Assembly: GCA_002317115.1 (NCBI GenBank)
Contig: DCIP01000145.1
Span: 1-15,865 of the forward strand
From: Candidatus Scybalocola fimicaballi
GTDB lineage: Bacteria; Bacteroidota; Bacteroidia; Bacteroidales; Paludibacteraceae
DNA length: 15,865 nt
Reading direction: 5' to 3'
The notes below the pieces were generated by a model, which saw only the letters and a program-made list of their open reading frames with translations, did not search any database and was not told the origin of the DNA. The position numbers and the translations under genes are program-made. Shown here piece after piece: positions 12,781 to 15,865 of this stretch (position 1 is the stretch's first letter; every line of letters starts with the position of its first letter).

Positions 12781-13737
12781 ATGACAAAGAAGAAAGACAT
12801 CCGTGATATTTGCTATAAAATACATAGTCTTCTCTACTCAGAAAAAAAGGAACGCAAGATAGATATTATCAGAGACTTGCTAAGTATTGCTTACGCCGAC
12901 GAAGAATTTCTTAATAGAGAGAGTTCTGTTATTTACAGCATCGCAAAAAAACTTTATATTGAAAAAGAAGAATACTCAGATATCATCATGGATTTTGAGT
13001 TGAGAAACAAACAAAAATACAACACAGAATCTTTTTTCAAATATTCAATTCTCATATTATTCGCTGAAGTATTATCAGCAGACAATAAGCAGTGGAACAG
13101 TAAGTTAAATTATGTCAAATACGCAATACACAGATACTACAAGACCGATAATGAACAAAAGATAGCATTAAAAAAATTTCTGTTTATCATAAACAACAAG
13201 GATAAATATATTCCAAAGGCAAATTATGATTTTTTAAAAGCCAATCTCAACGACGTTGCAAAGACAGAGCTTATCATGGAATTGTTAGCGGTGGTCTACG
13301 CTGATGGCACCATGTATAATAGAGAAAAGGAAATCATCAATAAAATCGTTGGAAATTTAGGCATCGAACATGATGACTTTGTAAGAATCCAAGAAATTTT
13401 CAAGAAAAAACAACAACAGAATCACTACAAAGATAAAGAGTACAGCAATAGTCAAGGAAAAGAAGATTACCAAAAGGAAGAATCCAACTCAAACAATCAA
13501 AGGAATCATTACCAGAGTAAGGGTTGGATGTCAGGCAAAGAGGCATACGACATTCTTGGAGTCGACATGAGTGTGTCGGATGCAGAAGTCAAAAAAGCAT
13601 ACCGAGCTATGGCTATAAAATATCACCCAGACAATGCCGCCATGTTAGGTGAGGAAGCAATCCGTCAAGCTACAGAGACTATGAAACAGATCAATGTGGC
13701 ATGGGAGACTGTGAAGATGGCGAGAGGAATGAAATGA
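12781..13737 (+). CDS. DjlA-like protein: two TerB-like domains plus C-terminal J domain
   Basis: The 318-aa ORF has two similar helical segments of TerB type: 26-65 (IDIIRDLLSIAYADEEFLNRE...) and 160-205 (ELIMELLAVVYADGTMYNRE...); both show LLxxxYADxxxxNRE followed by an IxxIxxxLxI helix. A Gln/Asn/Ser/Lys-rich linker (208-248) follows, then a J domain (254-315) with EAYDILGVDMSVSDAEVKKAYRAMAIKYHPDN; HPD is at 282-284. The J domain should stimulate the ATPase of a DnaK partner. DjlA proteins join an N-terminal membrane helix, TerB and J domains. Here the membrane part appears to be in the preceding ORF, in another frame. The start at 12781 is the only ATG available in the open frame. Confidence 0.85.
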   Translation: MTKKKDIRDICYKIHSLLYSEKKERKIDIIRDLLSIAYADEEFLNRESSVIYSIAKKLYIEKEEYSDIIMDFELRNKQKYNTESFFKYSILILFAEVLSADNKQWNSKLNYVKYAIHRYYKTDNEQKIALKKFLFIINNKDKYIPKANYDFLKANLNDVAKTELIMELLAVVYADGTMYNREKEIINKIVGNLGIEHDDFVRIQEIFKKKQQQNHYKDKEYSNSQGKEDYQKEESNSNNQRNHYQSKGWMSGKEAYDILGVDMSVSDAEVKKAYRAMAIKYHPDNAAMLGEEAIRQATETMKQINVAWETVKMARGMK

Positions 13738-13750
13738 GGCGACAACTCGT

Positions 13751-13770
13751 ATAATCACCAAAATGATTAT
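13751..13770. other. Small perfect hairpin between genes
   Basis: ATAATCA (13751-13757) pairs with TGATTAT (13764-13770), loop CCAAAA. There is no T-run on either side, so it is not a standard terminator. Role unknown; could be leader structure for the next gene. Confidence 0.3.
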
Positions 13771-13778
13771 CAAAAGGC

Positions 13779-14480
13779 ATGAAAAAAATACTTTTAATTT
13801 TTCTGATTATACTTCCTTTCTCTACATATAGTAGAGATTTTTGTGAATACGCAACACTAATATCTGAATTTCTGAATGAAGATATCGGACTGCTAAGACA
13901 TTACGAAAAATATTCAGTAAGAACAAAATCAGTAGCAAGAAGTTCCAATATAGCCAAGCATCACATCAAAAAAGAGAATGAATGTTTGATTGACTCAGTA
14001 GAATGTGATTTCCAAAATTGTGATCTTTGGTTTACTGATTATATCATGTTAGACATAAACATAGACTCACTTATGTACGCATATGATGAAACATGTACGG
14101 ATTCATGTTATAATACATTTTTGAAAAATACGCAAAGAGAAATCTGTGTGAATAATTGTTTTGACACATTCAAAGATGTATCATCAAGAGATTCTTGTAT
14201 AAATTTTTGTCACAATTCTTTTCCAGAAGATACAATTTTAATTTCCATGGAAGATGATTGCGAAATGTCTTGCCACGAACACAATCCATACAGATCTCAA
14301 ATATTTAGATATCCGGAAATCTTTTTTAGCAATGTTTATAAGACAACAGAGCACATCAGTTTTTGCAGTGTTTTATTCGCAAATAATTATAGAAGAGTCG
14401 GATTGATATACACTTTTGAATTTGATGATAGAAACGGAGATTTGAGAATGAAGTGCATATATAAGAACTATTGGGTTTGA
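13779..14480 (+). CDS. Exported protein with four CX3C motifs, unknown family
   Basis: The 233-aa product starts with a signal peptide (MKKILLIFLIILPFSTYS) and should be exported to the periplasm or beyond; no lipobox Cys is seen at the cleavage point. Its centre contains four CX3C motifs: C106/C110, C123/C127, C140/C144 and C161/C165, separated by 12, 12 and 16 residues. Segments between the first three resemble each other (C-x3-C-(Y/F/H)-(N/D)-(T/S)-F). The last 70 residues are strand-like (LIYTFEFDD, LRMKCIYKNYWV) with few Cys. No family was recognised. It lies 41 bp after the J-domain gene and may share its transcript. Confidence 0.7.
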   Translation: MKKILLIFLIILPFSTYSRDFCEYATLISEFLNEDIGLLRHYEKYSVRTKSVARSSNIAKHHIKKENECLIDSVECDFQNCDLWFTDYIMLDINIDSLMYAYDETCTDSCYNTFLKNTQREICVNNCFDTFKDVSSRDSCINFCHNSFPEDTILISMEDDCEMSCHEHNPYRSQIFRYPEIFFSNVYKTTEHISFCSVLFANNYRRVGLIYTFEFDDRNGDLRMKCIYKNYWV

Positions 14481-14505
14481 TATTTATAACAAACCTCATT
14501 TTTGA
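14474..14505 (+). terminator. Weak possible terminator after the CX3C gene
   Basis: GGTTTG (14474-14479) can pair with CAAACC (14490-14495), followed by TCATTTTTG. The stem is only 6 bp with a 10-base loop and overlaps the stop codon. Low support. Confidence 0.3.
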
Positions 14506-14560
14506 CAACCGTCATATACCTAACCAAAACAGTGCTCTAGTTATGCAGAGTTATACACGT

Positions 14561-14827
14561 TTAAGGTATAACAATCAAAGGTTTGCCAAAGAAATCAGAC
14601 AACATAGATAGAGTACGTATTGTAAAATTATGTTGTCCACTAAGCCATTTCGTCACCTCACTTGGTTTCTTTCCAAGAGATTCCGCAAATTGTTTCTTAG
14701 ACAATCCTCGTTCCTGCAATAGCTTTGCAATTTCATCAGAAATCGCAAAAGAGAGATCCACTTCAGTTTTTACCTGCTGAGGAATCTCAGACACCATTTG
14801 TTGAAATTTATTTTTAATATCTCTCAT
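14561..14827 (-). CDS. XRE-family HTH antitoxin (HigA-like)
   Basis: The 88-aa protein carries an HTH domain at about 31-82: ISDEIAKLLQERGLSKKQFAESLGKKPSEVTKWLSGQHNFTIRTLSMLSDFFG, with the SxxEVTKWLSG recognition-helix pattern typical of XRE antitoxins. The N-terminal 30 residues are helical and may bind the toxin. Its ATG overlaps the stop of the upstream toxin-like gene by 4 bp. In HigBA-type modules the toxin gene comes first, as here. The antitoxin would neutralise the toxin and repress the shared promoter. Confidence 0.85.
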   Translation of the reverse strand: MRDIKNKFQQMVSEIPQQVKTEVDLSFAISDEIAKLLQERGLSKKQFAESLGKKPSEVTKWLSGQHNFTIRTLSMLSDFFGKPLIVIP

Positions 14828-15294
14828 ACATCAAATGACTTATCCGTTTCAATTATAGTTTCTGTTATTTTAACAGATCCTTCAGATTCTCCTTCTTTGA
14901 GTAGTTTGTCAAACTTTTGAAGCGTCATCACATAACCACTAAGAGAATCATCCTCGTTATACGTTCTCGTACTTTTTATTCCGCCATTTCCTAAGATTAA
15001 AATCTTGTCTGATAGACGTAGACAATAAAGTCTTAGTTTTGACGATGTCACAGGCAAAGCAACAACCCTGTCTGATATTTTCCCTTCTGGGCGAAAAAAT
15101 CTTTCCAACGCCCCCTTTTCTGCGATTTTATTGATAAATGCGACAATTTTAACAAGGTCAGGATTATATACAGCGTCATCCTTAAACTTATTATAAAATC
15201 GTTCAAATTCAGATTCATCCTCTGACAAAAACTGAATTGAATAAATAATACAATTATCCGTTTCATTTACCAAGACTAAATCAAGTACACTCAT
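14824..15294 (-). CDS. RelE/HigB-superfamily (Gp49-like) toxin
   Basis: The 156-aa product starts MSVLDLVLVNETDNCIIYSIQF and contains a helical part (SEFERFYNKF, DLVKIVAFINKIAEKG), then GALERFFRPEGKISDRVVALPVTSSKLRLYCLRLSDKILILGNGGIKSTRTYNED and GYVMTLQKFDKLL. The ALPV-xxxKLRLYCLRLxDKILIL strand pair and the following basic NGGIKSTRTY resemble the Gp49/HigB branch of the RelE superfamily, whose members are ribosome-dependent mRNA endonucleases. The partner HTH gene overlaps by 4 bp. Family placement is from motif pattern and gene context; catalytic residues were not assigned. Confidence 0.75.
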   Translation of the reverse strand: MSVLDLVLVNETDNCIIYSIQFLSEDESEFERFYNKFKDDAVYNPDLVKIVAFINKIAEKGALERFFRPEGKISDRVVALPVTSSKLRLYCLRLSDKILILGNGGIKSTRTYNEDDSLSGYVMTLQKFDKLLKEGESEGSVKITETIIETDKSFDV

Positions 15295-15323
15295 AAAAAA
15301 ATAATTTAATTAATAATTCTCAG

Positions 15324-15352
15324 CAAAGATAGCACAAATTTCACTTATAAGT
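15324..15352 (-). promoter_or_regulatory. Toxin-antitoxin promoter with palindromic operator candidate
   Basis: On the minus strand TATCTTTG (15331-15324) is a full TAnnTTTG match 30 bp upstream of the toxin ATG. Eleven bases further upstream lies the perfect 10-bp palindrome ACTTATAAGT (15343-15352), about where RNA polymerase would bind between the -33 and -7 elements. It is a good site for autorepression by the HTH antitoxin. No TTTG is at the usual -33 distance. Confidence 0.5.
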
Positions 15353-15364
15353 AAAACCAAAGAG

Positions 15365-15406
15365 AAAAAAAATAAAAAAGACCAATGCAAAAATTCATTG
15401 GTCTTT
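15365..15406 (-). terminator. Terminator of nadC
   Basis: Perfect 11-bp stem: AAAGACCAATG (15377-15387) with CATTGGTCTTT (15396-15406), loop CAAAAATT. On the minus strand it is followed by TTTTTTATTTTTTTTC (15376-15361). It lies 38 bp after the nadC stop and before the toxin-antitoxin promoter. Confidence 0.88.
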
Positions 15407-15443
15407 AATTTATACTAAGACGGGCATTCCCCATCAATTCGAA

Positions 15444-15865
15444 TTAGCAAGCCTTCAAACTCAAATCCAAGCCCTTGACTGAGTGAGTCAACGCACCAAC
15501 TGAGATGTAGTCGACGCCACACTCTGCGTAGCTGCGAAGTGTATCGATTGTGATACCACCAGACGACTCTGTCTCATACTTGCCACCGATTCTCTCAACA
15601 GCCTTACGAGTAAGCTCAGTGTTGAAGTTGTCAAGCATGATTCTGTCGACACCGCCAACAGCCATAACCTGCTCAAGCTCATCCATGCTACGAACCTCGA
15701 TCTCAATCTTAAGGTCCTTGTTGTGATCCTTGCAGTACTGCTTAGCACGGTTGATAGCCTTGTCGATACCACCAGCGAAATCAACGTGGTTGTCCTTCAA
15801 AAGGATCATATCGTAAAGACCGATACGGTGGTTAACTCCACCACCAATCTTAACAGCCATCTTCT
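15444..15865 (-). CDS. nadC: Nicotinate-nucleotide (quinolinate) phosphoribosyltransferase, C-terminal part
   Basis: The frame enters from the right edge (last bases encode KMAVKIGGGVNHRIGLYD), so the N-terminal half lies outside the window. Visible motifs are GGGVNHRIGLYDMILLKDNHVDFAGG, IEIEVRSMDELEQVM, IMLDNF, ESSGGITIDTLRSYAECGVDYISVGALTHSV and the end LDLSLKAC. These are the phosphoribosyl- and quinolinate-binding signatures of NadC, which makes nicotinate mononucleotide from quinolinate and PRPP in de novo NAD synthesis. An internal Met lies at 15860 but the family is longer, so that is not the start. A strong terminator follows. Confidence 0.95.
   Translation of the reverse strand, partial: KMAVKIGGGVNHRIGLYDMILLKDNHVDFAGGIDKAINRAKQYCKDHNKDLKIEIEVRSMDELEQVMAVGGVDRIMLDNFNTELTRKAVERIGGKYETESSGGITIDTLRSYAECGVDYISVGALTHSVKGLDLSLKAC

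Noticed and set aside
12314..12800. Minus-strand ORFs of about 100 codons antisense to the membrane/TerB genes
   Set aside because: Phe/Ser/Leu-rich complements of Lys/Glu-rich coding sequence; no start context or domain.

Overview
The window looks like a piece of a Bacteroidales (Bacteroidota) chromosome. The evidence is the gene set (short Bacteroidota-type RNA polymerase omega, a BamD lipoprotein, a DUF4835 protein between coaBC and recN, a Fib_succ_major-type lipoprotein), the AT-rich spacers, and several promoters of the Bacteroidota form TTTG/TTG-N18-19-TAnnTTTG instead of -35/-10 boxes. Genus cannot be decided from this sequence.

Left part (1-7800), all on the minus strand, is mostly core genome. 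Read in the direction of transcription: bamD, rpoZ, a hairpin terminator, then a tight cluster coaBC - DUF4835 - recN - TPM-domain protein (4-bp overlap, 2-bp gap, 27-bp gap), then a surface lipoprotein, another terminator, and the start of a DUF2339 membrane protein that runs off the window edge.

Middle part (7930-11410) is the main accessory region. A 3149-bp IS1595-family transposon (8097-11245) has 23-bp terminal inverted repeats matching at 21 of 23 positions and a perfect 8-bp target duplication AAAAAATA. It carries a transposase and also passenger genes: a 58-codon ORF, a HEPN-like protein, an overlapping 87-aa partner, a basic 253-aa protein of unknown family, and a convergent 140-aa unknown. 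It sits 15 bp upstream of a broken NYN-type nuclease gene fragment (7949-8074) that ends in a GC-rich double hairpin. The fragment's likely promoter is now stranded on the far side of the transposon (11345-11374).

Right part (11411-15865) contains a voltage-gated potassium channel with a C-terminal zinc ribbon; a probable DjlA-like membrane-anchored TerB/TerB/DnaJ co-chaperone split into two ORFs at a run of eight A; a secreted protein with four regularly spaced CX3C motifs; a toxin-first toxin-antitoxin pair with a palindrome in its promoter; and the 3' part of nadC with its terminator.

The best candidates for something undescribed are the HEPN-containing passenger module of the transposon and the A8-split co-chaperone.
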